Shown here piece by piece: positions 29,525 to 38,528 of a stretch of DNA of 64,000 bases (positions are counted from its first letter, which is position 1; every line of letters begins with the position of its first letter). The DNA comes from Shuttleworthella satelles DSM 14600 (lineage in GTDB: Bacteria > Bacillota > Clostridia > Lachnospirales > Lachnospiraceae): contig NZ_GG665867.1 in assembly GCF_000160115.1 (NCBI RefSeq), positions 1 through 64,000 of the forward strand, in the 5' to 3' direction. The notes beneath the pieces are model-generated. The model was not told the origin of the DNA. It did no database searches and saw only the letters and a program-made list of their open reading frames with translations. Position numbers and translations under genes: made by a program.

Positions 29525-31654
29525 TTACACCTCGAAAATCAGATCCCCATAGGAGGGCATGGGCCAGAGATCCTTGTCCACGATCATCTCCAGTTCATCG
29601 ACGGGTTGGCGCAGGGCATCCATCCTGGCCATCACCGTCTTATGAAAGTACTGGGCCCGTTTCTCGCTGCCCCTCTGCTGATCGGCGTCAGCGACGGCCT
29701 TCTCAAGGGCCCGCAGCGCCTTCTGCGTCTTGGCCAGGAGCTTGGACGTATTCTTAAGAATCGTGCTCTGGACGGAGGTATCCGCCTCCGGACAGGCGGA
29801 TGACACCTGATTGATGGAATCCGCCAGCCTGGTCGAGTAACGGATCACCGCGGGAACAATGGACTTGGAGGCGACATCGACCATGGTCTTGGCCTCAATG
29901 TTGATCTCCTTGGCGTACTGGTCGTATTCAATCTCAACCCGGCTGTTGAGCTCCTCACGGGTGAATACGTGGAAGCGCTCAAAGAGCGCAACCGTCGTTT
30001 CGCTTGCCAGGGCCGGAATGGCGTCAACCATAGATCTGATGTCTGCCAGTCCGCGGCGGGCTGCTTCTTTCCTCCACTCCTCAGAATATCCGTTGCCGTC
30101 AAAGACAATGCGCTGATGCCGGGTCATCAAATCCTTGATGATCTTCTGAATCGTGGCGTCCCTGTCCTTTGCCTTCTCCAGCTCGTCGCAGACATCCGCA
30201 AACTGTTCCGCGACAATGGTGTTTAAGACGACATTGGCCTCACCGATGGAATCCTGTGAGCCGCACATGCGGAACTCAAACTTGTTGCCCGTAAAGGCAA
30301 AAGGAGAGGTGCGATTGCGGTCTGTCACGTCCTTGGCAAAGTCCGGGATAGACTTCACACCGGTCTGCAGCTTGGCTCCCTTCTTGGAGTGGGTCGCCTC
30401 CCCCTTATCCAAAACCTGCTCCATCACATCCGCCAGCTGATCTCCCAGGAAGACGGAAATCACACAGGGGGGAGCCTCATTACCTCCCAGGCGATGATCA
30501 TTACCGATGTCGGCCGCGGACTCACGGAGGAGATCCGCGTGTTTGTCGACAGCTGCCAGGATGCAGGCCAGAGACAGAAGGAAGAGGGTGTTCTCGTGGG
30601 GTCTCTTCCCGGGATCGATCAGATTGATCCCGTCATCCGTCACCAGAGACCAGTTGTTGTGCTTACCGGATCCATTGACTCCGGCGAAGGGCTTCTCATG
30701 CAGCAGGCACTGCAGCTTGTGACGGACGGCGACCTTCTTTAAGGTCTCCATCACCAGATGGTTCTGGTCAACCGCCACATTGCACTCCCCGTAAATGGGC
30801 GCCAGTTCATGCTGGGCCGGCGCCACCTCATTGTGCTGAGTCTTGGAGGGAACGCCCAGCTTCCAGAGCTCCTCGTTGACATCCTTCATGAAGGACTCGA
30901 TGCGCTCCGGAATGGCGCCAAAGTAATGGTCGTCCATCTCCTGTCCCTTGGGGGGCATGGCTCCAAAGAGCGTGCGTCCGGTATAGATCAGGTCCTTGCG
31001 CTTCAGATAATTATCGCGGTCAACCAGAAAATATTCCTGCTCAGCGCCCACAGAGGGAATGACCTTCTTGGAGCTGGTATTGCCAAGAAGACGAAGCAGG
31101 CGAAGGGCCTGCTCATTGATCGCTTCCATGGACCTGAGCAGGGGGGTCTTCTGGTCTAAAGCCTCTCCGGTATAGGCACAGAAGGCAGTGGGGATGCAGA
31201 GTGTCGCGCCGGCGGCGTCCTGGCGGACAAAGGCATTGGACGTGCAATCCCAGGCAGTATAGCCTCTCGCCTCAAAGGTAGCGCGCAGCCCGCCGGAGGG
31301 GAAGGAGGACGCGTCAGGCTCACCCTTGATCAGCTCCTTGCCCGAGAAGGACATGAGGACCTTGCCATTGGACATGGGAGCAGTGATGAAGGAATCGTGT
31401 TTTTCCGCGCTGACGCCATTCAGAGGCTGAAACCAGTGCGTGTAGTGGGTCGCCCCCTTTTCAATGGCCCATTCCTTCATCTCATGCGCAACCACATCCG
31501 CAGTCTCAATATCGAGATCTCTGCCCTCACGAATGGTCTGCTTGAGCTTCTGGTAGGTCTTCTTTGGAAGACGTTCACGCATCACAGTGTCATTAAATAC
31601 ATTCTCACCAAATATATCTGTGACACTGCAATATGTCGTCTCTTTGTTATCCAT
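29525..31654 (-). CDS. glnN: glutamine synthetase type III
   Basis: Makes glutamine from glutamate, ammonia and ATP. It is about 709 residues, the size of the type III family (type I is about 450). Characteristic segments are VTDIFGENVFND at the N-terminus, HWFQPLNG, GAEQEYFLVD, PSKTQHNEVAPAQHELAPI, ECNVAVDQN, GVNGSGKHNNWSL, RLGGNEAPPCVIS and NRTSPFAFTGNKFEFR. I start at MDNKETTYC: AGGAGG lies 7 bases before it, and the 30 codons of open frame upstream cover the aldolase terminator. It stands as its own unit. Confidence 0.96.
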   Translation of the reverse strand: MDNKETTYCSVTDIFGENVFNDTVMRERLPKKTYQKLKQTIREGRDLDIETADVVAHEMKEWAIEKGATHYTHWFQPLNGVSAEKHDSFITAPMSNGKVLMSFSGKELIKGEPDASSFPSGGLRATFEARGYTAWDCTSNAFVRQDAAGATLCIPTAFCAYTGEALDQKTPLLRSMEAINEQALRLLRLLGNTSSKKVIPSVGAEQEYFLVDRDNYLKRKDLIYTGRTLFGAMPPKGQEMDDHYFGAIPERIESFMKDVNEELWKLGVPSKTQHNEVAPAQHELAPIYGECNVAVDQNHLVMETLKKVAVRHKLQCLLHEKPFAGVNGSGKHNNWSLVTDDGINLIDPGKRPHENTLFLLSLACILAAVDKHADLLRESAADIGNDHRLGGNEAPPCVISVFLGDQLADVMEQVLDKGEATHSKKGAKLQTGVKSIPDFAKDVTDRNRTSPFAFTGNKFEFRMCGSQDSIGEANVVLNTIVAEQFADVCDELEKAKDRDATIQKIIKDLMTRHQRIVFDGNGYSEEWRKEAARRGLADIRSMVDAIPALASETTVALFERFHVFTREELNSRVEIEYDQYAKEINIEAKTMVDVASKSIVPAVIRYSTRLADSINQVSSACPEADTSVQSTILKNTSKLLAKTQKALRALEKAVADADQQRGSEKRAQYFHKTVMARMDALRQPVDELEMIVDKDLWPMPSYGDLIFEV

Positions 31655-31732
31655 GCGATTTCCTCCTGTCGGACTAAGCTTTTTTCTGCAATGAGATGCG
31701 CGCTCCGCGAACATCCCCCTGTCATAAAAGGT

Positions 31733-31771
31733 AAAAGGGGCCATTCCGAAAACCGTACGGAACGCCCCTTT
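31733..31771 (-). terminator. terminator of the aldolase gene
   Basis: On the minus strand AAAGGGGCGTTCCG pairs with CGGAATGGCCCCTTTT around TACGGTTTT, ending in T's. It lies between fba and glnN and looks usable in both directions. Confidence 0.8.
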
Positions 31772-31827
31772 GCGTTAAAAACCAGCGGCACGCCATTGCG
31801 CCATGAACTTATGCTTCCGCGCGAACG

Positions 31828-32691
31828 TCACGCCTTGCCCACGCAGCCGAAGACTTCACTTCTCTCACGGCAGACCCTCTTGATGGCCTCAGCACCGGGA
31901 GCCAGAAGCTTACGGGGATCAAAGCCCTTGCCCTGCTTATCCTTGCCCTGCTCGATGTACTCACGAGTCGCGGCGGCAAATGCCCACTGGCACTCAGAAT
32001 TCACATTCACCTTGGCGACGCCCATGGAGACAGCCTTGCGAACCTGGTCATCGGGAATCCCAGAACCGCCGTGGAGAACTAAGGGCATATCACCGGTCTT
32101 GGCCTTGATTGCCTCAAGGACATCAAACTGAAGGCCTGCCCAGTTCGCTGGATAAGCCCCATGAATATTACCGATTCCGGCAGCCAGCATATCAACGCCC
32201 AGGTCTGCAATGATCTTGCACTCCTCGGGATCCGCGCACTCTCCGGTGGAGATGACGCCGTCTTCCTCGCCGCCGATACCTCCGACCTCACACTCGATGG
32301 AGAGCCCCAGCTTATGGGCGACCGCAACCAGCTCCTTCGCCTTGGCCAGATTCTCCTCGAAAGGAAGAGAGGATCCGTCAAACATGATCGATGTAAATCC
32401 CGCCTTGATACACTCGTAAGCCGCGTCATAATTGCCATGATCCAAATGAAGGGCAACGGGAACCGTGATTCCGAGAGAATCATGCATCGCGTAGACCATA
32501 GCCGCTACCGTCTTGTAGCCGCCCATGTACTTGCCCGCGCCCATGGATACACCCAGGATAACAGGAACCTTGAGTTCCTCGCAGACTGTGAGAATGGACT
32601 TGGTCCACTCCAGATTATTGATGTTGAACTGAGGTACTGCGTAATGACCCGCAACGGCCTTCTCCAGCATCTCCTTAGCTGATACAATCAT
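31828..32691 (-). CDS. fba: class II fructose-bisphosphate aldolase
   Basis: Zinc-dependent aldolase of glycolysis. The 287 residues hold YAVPQFNINNLEW, GVSMGAGKYMGGY, the zinc-binding HLDHGNYDA, FTSIMFDGSSLPFEEN, the Glu motif ECEVGGIGGEEDG, IGNIHGAYP and LVLHGGSGIPDDQ. Length is normal for the class IIB form. It is transcribed alone from a good promoter, with a terminator at its end. Confidence 0.97.
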   Translation of the reverse strand: MIVSAKEMLEKAVAGHYAVPQFNINNLEWTKSILTVCEELKVPVILGVSMGAGKYMGGYKTVAAMVYAMHDSLGITVPVALHLDHGNYDAAYECIKAGFTSIMFDGSSLPFEENLAKAKELVAVAHKLGLSIECEVGGIGGEEDGVISTGECADPEECKIIADLGVDMLAAGIGNIHGAYPANWAGLQFDVLEAIKAKTGDMPLVLHGGSGIPDDQVRKAVSMGVAKVNVNSECQWAFAAATREYIEQGKDKQGKGFDPRKLLAPGAEAIKRVCRERSEVFGCVGKA

Positions 32692-32774
32692 AAATTCCTC
32701 CGTTCTTGTCTGTCACAATGACCTTGAAAACGAACTTCGATCCGCCGAAAAACGCATCGGCTGTATCTGCCCGT

Positions 32775-32803
32775 ATTATAGAACAAGCTACTAGCTCAGG
32801 CAA
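32775..32803 (-). promoter_or_regulatory. fba promoter
   Basis: Minus-strand TTGCCT at 32798-32803, 17 bases, perfect TATAAT at 32775-32780. The leader to the ATG is about 75 bases. Confidence 0.75.
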
Positions 32804-32912
32804 GTTACATTTCAGAGAAAAGAGGACGCGGCTGGCATCCGTCCTGTCCTTTCTCCGCCCTGAATAAACGCTCTCGTCAAAGTTCCTGTTCCCCAGTTCC
32901 GCTTGCCCCAGC

Positions 32913-32949
32913 GAAAATACCCTGCCCGGATATCGGACAGGGTATTTTC
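32913..32949 (-). terminator. terminator after the whiA-crh-dagK block
   Basis: GAAAATACCCTG pairs with CAGGGTATTTTC around an inner CCCGGATATCGGA, with A and T runs on either side, so it could act in both directions. It lies about 220 bases after the dagK stop. Confidence 0.7.
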
Positions 32950-32984
32950 TGCATCTATTAAGTTACAAAGGAGTTCTCTTATGT

Positions 32985-33101
32985 ATCTAACAGGTTAGAT
33001 TTATGGGAGTTTATCGTTGGCATACGATATATTTGATACATAAAGGAACCAACAGGATGGTTAGGTTTCCCTAACTGATGTATATGTTAGCTTTCACTAA
33101 C
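32985..33101. repeat. cluster of GTTAG/CTAAC dyads
   Basis: Perfect dyad ATCTAACAGGTTAGAT at 32985-33000; GTTAGG-TTTC-CCTAAC at 33060-33075; GTTAG-N6-CTAAC at 33086-33101. The last two are 26 bases apart. A fourth unrelated dyad, TATCGT/ACGATA, lies at 33012-33029. The repeated half-site looks like an operator set or a run of small stems. Confidence 0.6.
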
Positions 33102-33171
33102 CATTTTGTCAATAGCTTTTTGCATCTTTTTTAAAATTATTTTTCTAAGAATTTTTGACCTGTTGAGACCC

Positions 33172-34092
33172 TCAGCCGGAGGACTTTTCCCTCAGCATGA
33201 TTTGCAGAGACCTGGGCAGGTTCTCGACCACGGACTCCTTGAACTGACCTCCGAACTCTCCGTCCAGGGTCCAGGAGATGGGCTGTCCACAGCTGAAACG
33301 GATCCGGCTGCTCTTAAAGGCGTAAATCATATGACTCTGCTTCACTCTGCCCGTCAGATAGGAGATAATCTCGTTTAACTCTCTCGGATGCCTGGGCCGC
33401 CGCACCAGGACAACCTCAAATTCACCGTCATCCAGATCGACCGGACCATTGATCAGTCCGCGGAAGCCTCCGATGGAAATAGAATTTGTCACCATTCCAT
33501 AGATAAATTCATCGAAAATGCGATTGCCGTCGTATTCCACCTGGACAAAGTAAGACGGCACATCCACCATCTGCCGCATCCCCTCCAGAACATAGGCGGC
33601 ATGTCCGAAGATGTTTTTCATCTCCTGGCTGGTCTGATAAGAGGCCTCTGTAAAGAGTCCGAAGGCGGCCACATAGACGAAGTAGCCATCGTTGAACTTG
33701 CCGATATCGCAGGCGAAGGGACGTCCTGTGACAGCAATCCTGGCATTCTCCACCATATCCTGCGAGAGCTGCAGAGAAGCCGCGAAATCATTGCTGGTTC
33801 CGGCGGGAATATATCCCACTGGCACCTGGTGTCCGCCGCGCATGAGACCGGATACCACTTCGTCCAGGGTTCCGTCTCCGCCGGAGCAGACGAGCAGATC
33901 CTTGTCGCCTCCCTCTGCAAGGGCCTTAACCTCCGCGTCTCCCTGACACTGCGTCGCATAGATGCTGACCTCATAGCCGCCCTTGCACATGACATCGACG
34001 ATATCCGTCAGATTGCCGCGAATGCGCTCCCTGCCGGAGTGCGGGTTGAAAATAAAGAGCAGTTTCTTTCCGCCCAACTCAGGTCCTTTCAC
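33172..34092 (-). CDS. diacylglycerol/lipid kinase family protein (YegS/DagK type)
   Basis: Phosphorylates a lipid, probably diacylglycerol released during lipoteichoic acid synthesis. The 306 residues have the nucleotide-binding start FIFNPHSGRERI, GGDGTLDEVV (71-80), the ...GTSNDFAASL loop and the later SISIGGFRGLINGPVDLDDG and WTLDGEFGG segments. Its start overlaps the crh-like gene by 14 bases. It is the last gene of the uvrC...dagK run. Confidence 0.93.
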   Translation of the reverse strand: MKGPELGGKKLLFIFNPHSGRERIRGNLTDIVDVMCKGGYEVSIYATQCQGDAEVKALAEGGDKDLLVCSGGDGTLDEVVSGLMRGGHQVPVGYIPAGTSNDFAASLQLSQDMVENARIAVTGRPFACDIGKFNDGYFVYVAAFGLFTEASYQTSQEMKNIFGHAAYVLEGMRQMVDVPSYFVQVEYDGNRIFDEFIYGMVTNSISIGGFRGLINGPVDLDDGEFEVVLVRRPRHPRELNEIISYLTGRVKQSHMIYAFKSSRIRFSCGQPISWTLDGEFGGQFKESVVENLPRSLQIMLREKSSG

Positions 34093-34336
34093 TGAGGAAG
34101 TCCTCTAACTGCTGAACCGCCTCAAGCTCGTCATCCCCGTCAGCGGCAATGGTAACCTGCGCGCCGCTGGTCAAAACCAGGCTCATCATTCCCATGATTG
34201 ACTTGGCGTTGACCTTCTTGTTCCCATCCATCTCAAAGTAGATGGAGCTGGTGAACTGGTTGGCCAGCTGCACAAGATGGGCAATCGGCGTCGCCTCCAT
34301 ACTGCGGGGCATTGATACAACTACTTCCTTACGCAT
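34079..34336 (-). CDS. HPr/Crh-like protein without the active-site histidine
   Basis: An 85-residue protein of the HPr fold. HPr has the motif HARPA with His15 as phosphate acceptor from the sugar phosphotransferase system. Here the aligned segment is MEATPIAHLVQLA, with Glu14 in place of His and Thr16 in place of Arg17. The regulatory site is intact: KVNAKSIMGMMSL with Ser46. B. subtilis Crh also lacks this His (it has Gln) and also follows whiA (yvcL). So this protein should not carry phosphate for sugar uptake but could be phosphorylated on Ser46 by HprK, encoded 4 kb upstream, and act with CcpA in carbon catabolite control (inference). The Glu is unusual and might mimic phospho-His. Confidence 0.85.
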   Translation of the reverse strand: MRKEVVVSMPRSMEATPIAHLVQLANQFTSSIYFEMDGNKKVNAKSIMGMMSLVLTSGAQVTIAADGDDELEAVQQLEDFLSERT

Positions 34337-34359
34337 AAAAACAAATCCTCAAATGCTCT

Positions 34360-35241
34360 TTACCGCAGATCCTCTGCGATTTCACTGATCCGGCGCAATC
34401 TGTGATTCACACCCGATTTCCCCACCGGCGGATCCAGAAGAGCCCCCAGATCCTTGAGCGTCATGTCCGGATGTTCCAGACGAACCAGGGCAATCTCCTG
34501 CAGATTCCTGGGCAGATGCTCTAAGCCCATGCGATCACGTATCAGGGCGATATCCGCCGTCTGACGAACGGCAGCATGGACCGTCTTGCCGATATTGGCC
34601 GTCTCGCAGTTGACCTGGCGGTTGATCCCGTTGCGCATCTCCTTGACAATGCGGGCGTTCTCGTAGGTCATGTAGGCCAGGGGAGCTCCCATATAACCCA
34701 GCATGGTGACAATCTGTTCACCCTCCTTCAGATAGACCACCCAGTGTCCCTTGCGGGCGATGATCCTGGCATCCAGATTCAGTGAAAGCATACCCTGCGC
34801 GAGCTGGCGGGCTCTGTCCTGGCTTCTGCAGACGATCTCAAGGTGATAGGCCTTATTGGGGTCACTGACCGAGCCTGCACAGAGAAAAGCCGCCGCGAGA
34901 AAAGACTTTTTGCAGCACTCCCTCTGAAGCAGGAGGGGGTCGACCCTCTCCATCCGAATCCGCTGTCCGTCATACATCTTCAGCGCGGTCAGCAGGTCTA
35001 AGATTTCCTCCCCGGTCATCACTTTTGCGCCAGTATTCATATTACCCAGTTTGGCAATAATTGTAAAGAAAAGGGATCGGATTGTCTCGTTCTCCAGGAG
35101 GAAGGTCAGACGGATCTGATCTCCGCTGATCTGAACCTCTCCCTCCATCATGAGCATGGCCGCGGCCATGGCCATGCGGTCATGTCTGGTCCTGGGAATA
35201 TGGCGGATCAACTCCGCCTTGGTCTCGGATGCAAATGACAT
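34360..35241 (-). CDS. whiA: DNA-binding protein WhiA
   Basis: A 293-residue protein with a homing-endonuclease-like N-terminal part and a C-terminal helix-turn-helix. Seen are SFASETKAELIRH, the FLCAGSVSDPNKAYHLEIVC segment, NCETANIGKT and HPDMTLKDLGALLDPPVGKSGVNHRLRRI. WhiA affects division and chromosome segregation in Firmicutes and sporulation in Actinobacteria. I start at MSFASE, with AGAGG 8 bases upstream and one base after the rapZ stop. Confidence 0.95.
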   Translation of the reverse strand: MSFASETKAELIRHIPRTRHDRMAMAAAMLMMEGEVQISGDQIRLTFLLENETIRSLFFTIIAKLGNMNTGAKVMTGEEILDLLTALKMYDGQRIRMERVDPLLLQRECCKKSFLAAAFLCAGSVSDPNKAYHLEIVCRSQDRARQLAQGMLSLNLDARIIARKGHWVVYLKEGEQIVTMLGYMGAPLAYMTYENARIVKEMRNGINRQVNCETANIGKTVHAAVRQTADIALIRDRMGLEHLPRNLQEIALVRLEHPDMTLKDLGALLDPPVGKSGVNHRLRRISEIAEDLR

Positions 35242-35242
35242 C

Positions 35243-36118
35243 TTACTTACCTCTGGCCCGGTCCTTGTCAATATCCCGGTGTTCCTTCCTGATCCCGTAG
35301 TTCTTGTTCTTCTTTAAGCGATCATAGAGCTGATTGGTCAGGGTGATCGACCGGTGCTTGCCCCCGGTGCAGCCGATGCAGACGACCAGCTGATTGCGTC
35401 CCTCCTTGATGTAATTGTCAATGAGGAATTGAACCATATCCGTCAGCTTGTCCAGAAAAACATGGGCCTCCGGGCAATTCATCACATACTCCTGAATCTC
35501 AGGATCATTCCCCGTCTTGGGGCGAAGGGAGACGACGTAGTAGGGATTTGGCAAAAAGCGCACATCGAAAACCAGGTCTGCGTCCTTGGGAATCCCATAC
35601 TTGAACCCGAAGGAGAGCAAGGTCACCATCATGCTCTTATAGTCAGAATCCTCCACCAGGATCCGCTCCATCTCCGTCTTGAGTTCCCTGGTCAGCAGGT
35701 GACTGGTGTCGATGATATAGTCCGCCCGGTAACGCAGATAAGAGAGGGCTCCTCTCTCCCGGGCGATCCCGGCGGAAAGGCGCTCTGACCCGGAGAGCGG
35801 ATGATTGCGCCTGGTCTCTTTGTAGCGCTTCAAAAGGGTCTCGTCGTCCGCGTCCAAAAAGAGGACGTCCACCTTCTTGCCATCCCGATCCAGTTCGTTC
35901 AGGATATCGGCAATGCGCTCCAGATGTCCTTCGCTTCGAATATCAATGCCGACCGCCACCTTCTGCCCCTTTGGCATATTCTTGGCGGTCAGATCGACAA
36001 AGCTCTTAAAGAGGGGAATGGGCAGATTGTCCACGCAATAATAACCCATGTCCTCCAGAAACTTAAAGGCCGTCGATTTCCCGGATCCGGACATGCCGGT
36101 CAACAAGAGTAAATGCAT
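35243..36118 (-). CDS. rapZ: RNase adapter protein RapZ / nucleotide-binding YvcJ
   Basis: The 291 residues have Walker A GMSGSGKST (8-16), the FLEDMGYYCVDNLP segment, GIDIRS, FLDADDETLLKRYKETRR and a C-terminal CIGCTGGKHRSI domain. In E. coli RapZ guides RNase E to a small RNA for GlmS control; in B. subtilis YvcJ binds nucleotides and affects competence. It overlaps the last base of murB and lies directly before whiA, the standard order in Firmicutes. Confidence 0.95.
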   Translation of the reverse strand: MHLLLLTGMSGSGKSTAFKFLEDMGYYCVDNLPIPLFKSFVDLTAKNMPKGQKVAVGIDIRSEGHLERIADILNELDRDGKKVDVLFLDADDETLLKRYKETRRNHPLSGSERLSAGIARERGALSYLRYRADYIIDTSHLLTRELKTEMERILVEDSDYKSMMVTLLSFGFKYGIPKDADLVFDVRFLPNPYYVVSLRPKTGNDPEIQEYVMNCPEAHVFLDKLTDMVQFLIDNYIKEGRNQLVVCIGCTGGKHRSITLTNQLYDRLKKNKNYGIRKEHRDIDKDRARGK

Positions 36119-37038
36119 TAAAATTCTCCCACAAATCTGACTTCCGGCTCCAGGTCAACATGAAACTTCTCTTTGACCCTCGCCCGGACATCCTCCATGA
36201 GCTGACGGACCTCCGCGGCGGAGGCTCCGCCCAGATTGACGACAAAACCGCAGTGCTTCTCTGACACCTGGGCCTGACCGACCCGATAGCCCCGAAGACC
36301 GGCATCCTGGATCAGCTTGCCCGCGAAATATCCCTCCGGTCTCTTAAAGGCGGACCCGGCGGACGCCATCTCCAGGGGCTGCCTGGCAGTCCTTCGCCTT
36401 GTCAGATCAGCCATGGCAGCGTCGATCTCCCCCGCGTCTCCCCTCGTAAGCTGCAGGATGGCGGAGAGAACAATTCCTCCCTCATCCCTGACGCGGGAAT
36501 GACGATAGGAGAAGTCCATCTCCTCCAGAGAGTAATTGCGGATCTCTCCCTCCTCTGTCAGAAGCTCCACAGAGGCAAGCACATCCGCCATCGTGCCCCC
36601 ATAGGCCCCGGCATTCATCATAATGGCGCCCCCCAGACTTCCCGGGATCCCGGACAGAGATTCCATGCCGCTGAGTCCGGCCCGCTGGGCCTGCCTGGCC
36701 ACCCTGACCAAAAGAGCCCCGGCCTCCGCCTCAATGCGATCTTCGCTGACGCGGATCTGATTCATGGAATTTCCTATGTGGATCACCGCTCCCCGGATCC
36801 CCTTATCCCCCACCAGCAAATTGGAGCCGTTGCCCAGAATCATCAGGGGGACCTTTGCCTCTTTCAGGGCCGCGAGCAGGGGAGAGAGCTGATCCTTCCG
36901 CGGCTCCAGAAACAGGTCCGCCGGACCGCCGATGCGGAAGCTGGTATGCGCCGACATCGGCTCATCCACACGAATCTGCTTCTCCTCCAGAACGCTTGCT
37001 ACAGCTCTCATCCAAGAATCCCGCATCCCGTCTTCCAA
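36118..37038 (-). CDS. murB: UDP-N-acetylenolpyruvoylglucosamine reductase
   Basis: FAD enzyme that makes UDP-MurNAc for peptidoglycan. The 306 residues show HTSFRIGGPADLFLE, ILGNGSNLLVGDKG, SLSGIPGSLGGAIMMNAGAY, FSYRHSRV, the GSAFKRPEG segment with the catalytic-site Ser, HCGFVVNLGGA and the terminal EPEVRF with Glu. The pattern is type II MurB as in most Firmicutes. It follows the M18 peptidase gene after about 80 bases. Confidence 0.96.
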   Translation of the reverse strand: MEDGMRDSWMRAVASVLEEKQIRVDEPMSAHTSFRIGGPADLFLEPRKDQLSPLLAALKEAKVPLMILGNGSNLLVGDKGIRGAVIHIGNSMNQIRVSEDRIEAEAGALLVRVARQAQRAGLSGMESLSGIPGSLGGAIMMNAGAYGGTMADVLASVELLTEEGEIRNYSLEEMDFSYRHSRVRDEGGIVLSAILQLTRGDAGEIDAAMADLTRRRTARQPLEMASAGSAFKRPEGYFAGKLIQDAGLRGYRVGQAQVSEKHCGFVVNLGGASAAEVRQLMEDVRARVKEKFHVDLEPEVRFVGEF

Positions 37039-37119
37039 CCTTTCTCTGTGACTGTTCTCTGTGGTCCTTCTCTATGACCTCTTCTGCCGGCTTCTCGTCC
37101 CTTATCAGGAGCTTCCTTC

Positions 37120-38517
37120 TCACAGCTCCTTCGCTGCGAGAAATGCCTGATAGCCCAGCAGGGCCTCGTAAAGGTCCACCTTGCTGACAATCTCCCACGG
37201 CGCGTGCATGTTGAGAACGGCGACGCCGCTGTCGATGACCTCCATGCCGTAATTGCCCAGAATATAGGCGATCGTTCCACCGCCGCCCTGGTCAACCTTG
37301 CCCAGCTCCGCCGTCTGCCAGTAGACCTCATTGTCATCAAAGATCCGGCGGATCCTTGCCATATACTCCGCGGAAGCGTCATTAGAGCCGGATTTGCCCC
37401 TGGCTCCGGTGTACTTGTTGATCACCAGCCCTCTCCCGAAGTAGGCGGAATTCTTCTTCTCCATGACGTCCGGGTAGTTGGGGTCAAAGGCCGCAGAGAC
37501 ATCGGATGAGAGTGCCATCGAGTTCATCAGAGCCCTCTTGGTCTTGATCTCTTCATAATCCTCTGTCGCCGCAATAAGCTCGGCCACCGTGTTCTCGAAG
37601 AAGAGAGACTGCATGCCCGTAGCTCCCACAGATCCGATCTCCTCCTTGTCCACCAGAAGACAGGCCTGGGTTCTCTCCTGCGCTTTTGAGGCCAGGATAG
37701 CCGCGAAGGAGGGATAGGCGCAGACTCTGTCGTCGTGTCCATAGCCCATGATCATACTCCGATCCACTCCGTAATCACGGGCGGCCCCGGCGGGAACCAC
37801 CTCAATCTCCGCAGACAAAAAGTCCTCCTCATCGACTCCATACTGCTCAGCCAGGATGCGCAGGACATTGGCCTTGACCCTCTCCTTGACCTGATCATCG
37901 CAATCTTCCAGGGGGCGACTGGCGATCAGAACATCCAGAGCTTCTCCCTCGACCACCTTGGCTCCGGGCTTCTCCAGCTGCCTGGCGGATAGATGAATCA
38001 AAAGGTCAGAAACCCCGAAGACAGGATCCTCCGGCTTCTCACCGATATTGACGGAAACAAGGCTGCCGTCCTTTTTGGCAATGACCCCGTGCAGGGCCAG
38101 AGGCAGAGTCACCCACTGATACTTCTTGACGCCGCCGTAATAATGCGTGTCCAAAAGAGCCAGGTCGCTGTCCTCATAGAGGGGATTCTGCTTTAAATCC
38201 ATGCGGGGAGAATCAATATGCGCTCCCAGAATATTCATCCCCTGAGCCAGCGACTGGCTGCCTATGATAAAAAGAGCCAGGGTCTTGCCCATATGCTGAC
38301 GATAGACCCTGTCCCCGGCAGAAAGCCGTCTTCCGGAAGCGATGACCTCCTCAAGGTCTCTAAATCCCGCCTTCTCCGCCTTTTCAATAAAGTAGGAGAC
38401 GCACTCCCGCTCGGTCTTGTTGGCCGAGAGAAAACGTCGATAGTCCTCGGCGAATTTCATGACCAGAGACTGGTCTTTAGCTCCTTGATATTTTTCCCAT
38501 GCATTCTTGCGTTCCAT
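37120..38517 (-). CDS. M18 family aminopeptidase
   Basis: A zinc aminopeptidase of 465 residues. Metal-binding and active-site segments are GAHIDSPRMDLK, THYYGGVKKYQWV, GYGHDDRVCAYP, VDKEEIGSVGATGM and the late VLNMHAPWEIVS. The family takes N-terminal amino acids, often acidic ones, off peptides. The set resembles Clostridial aminopeptidase 1 (ApeA-like). It is placed between hprK and murB and is probably co-transcribed, but has no obvious link to their functions. Confidence 0.93.
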   Translation of the reverse strand: MERKNAWEKYQGAKDQSLVMKFAEDYRRFLSANKTERECVSYFIEKAEKAGFRDLEEVIASGRRLSAGDRVYRQHMGKTLALFIIGSQSLAQGMNILGAHIDSPRMDLKQNPLYEDSDLALLDTHYYGGVKKYQWVTLPLALHGVIAKKDGSLVSVNIGEKPEDPVFGVSDLLIHLSARQLEKPGAKVVEGEALDVLIASRPLEDCDDQVKERVKANVLRILAEQYGVDEEDFLSAEIEVVPAGAARDYGVDRSMIMGYGHDDRVCAYPSFAAILASKAQERTQACLLVDKEEIGSVGATGMQSLFFENTVAELIAATEDYEEIKTKRALMNSMALSSDVSAAFDPNYPDVMEKKNSAYFGRGLVINKYTGARGKSGSNDASAEYMARIRRIFDDNEVYWQTAELGKVDQGGGGTIAYILGNYGMEVIDSGVAVLNMHAPWEIVSKVDLYEALLGYQAFLAAKEL

Positions 38518-38528
38518 GCTTGTCCTTT

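Larger units (their letters stand above)
32692..33171. other. intergenic region between dagK and fba
   Basis: A 480-base region holding the fba promoter (32775-32803), a terminator for the block to the right (32913-32949) and a set of GTTAG/CTAAC dyads (32985-33101). No gene of normal length is present. A 23-codon plus-strand frame at 33003-33074 (MGVYRWHTIYLIHKG...) and a 5-codon one at 32981 behind AAAGGAG are noted but not called. Confidence 0.6.
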
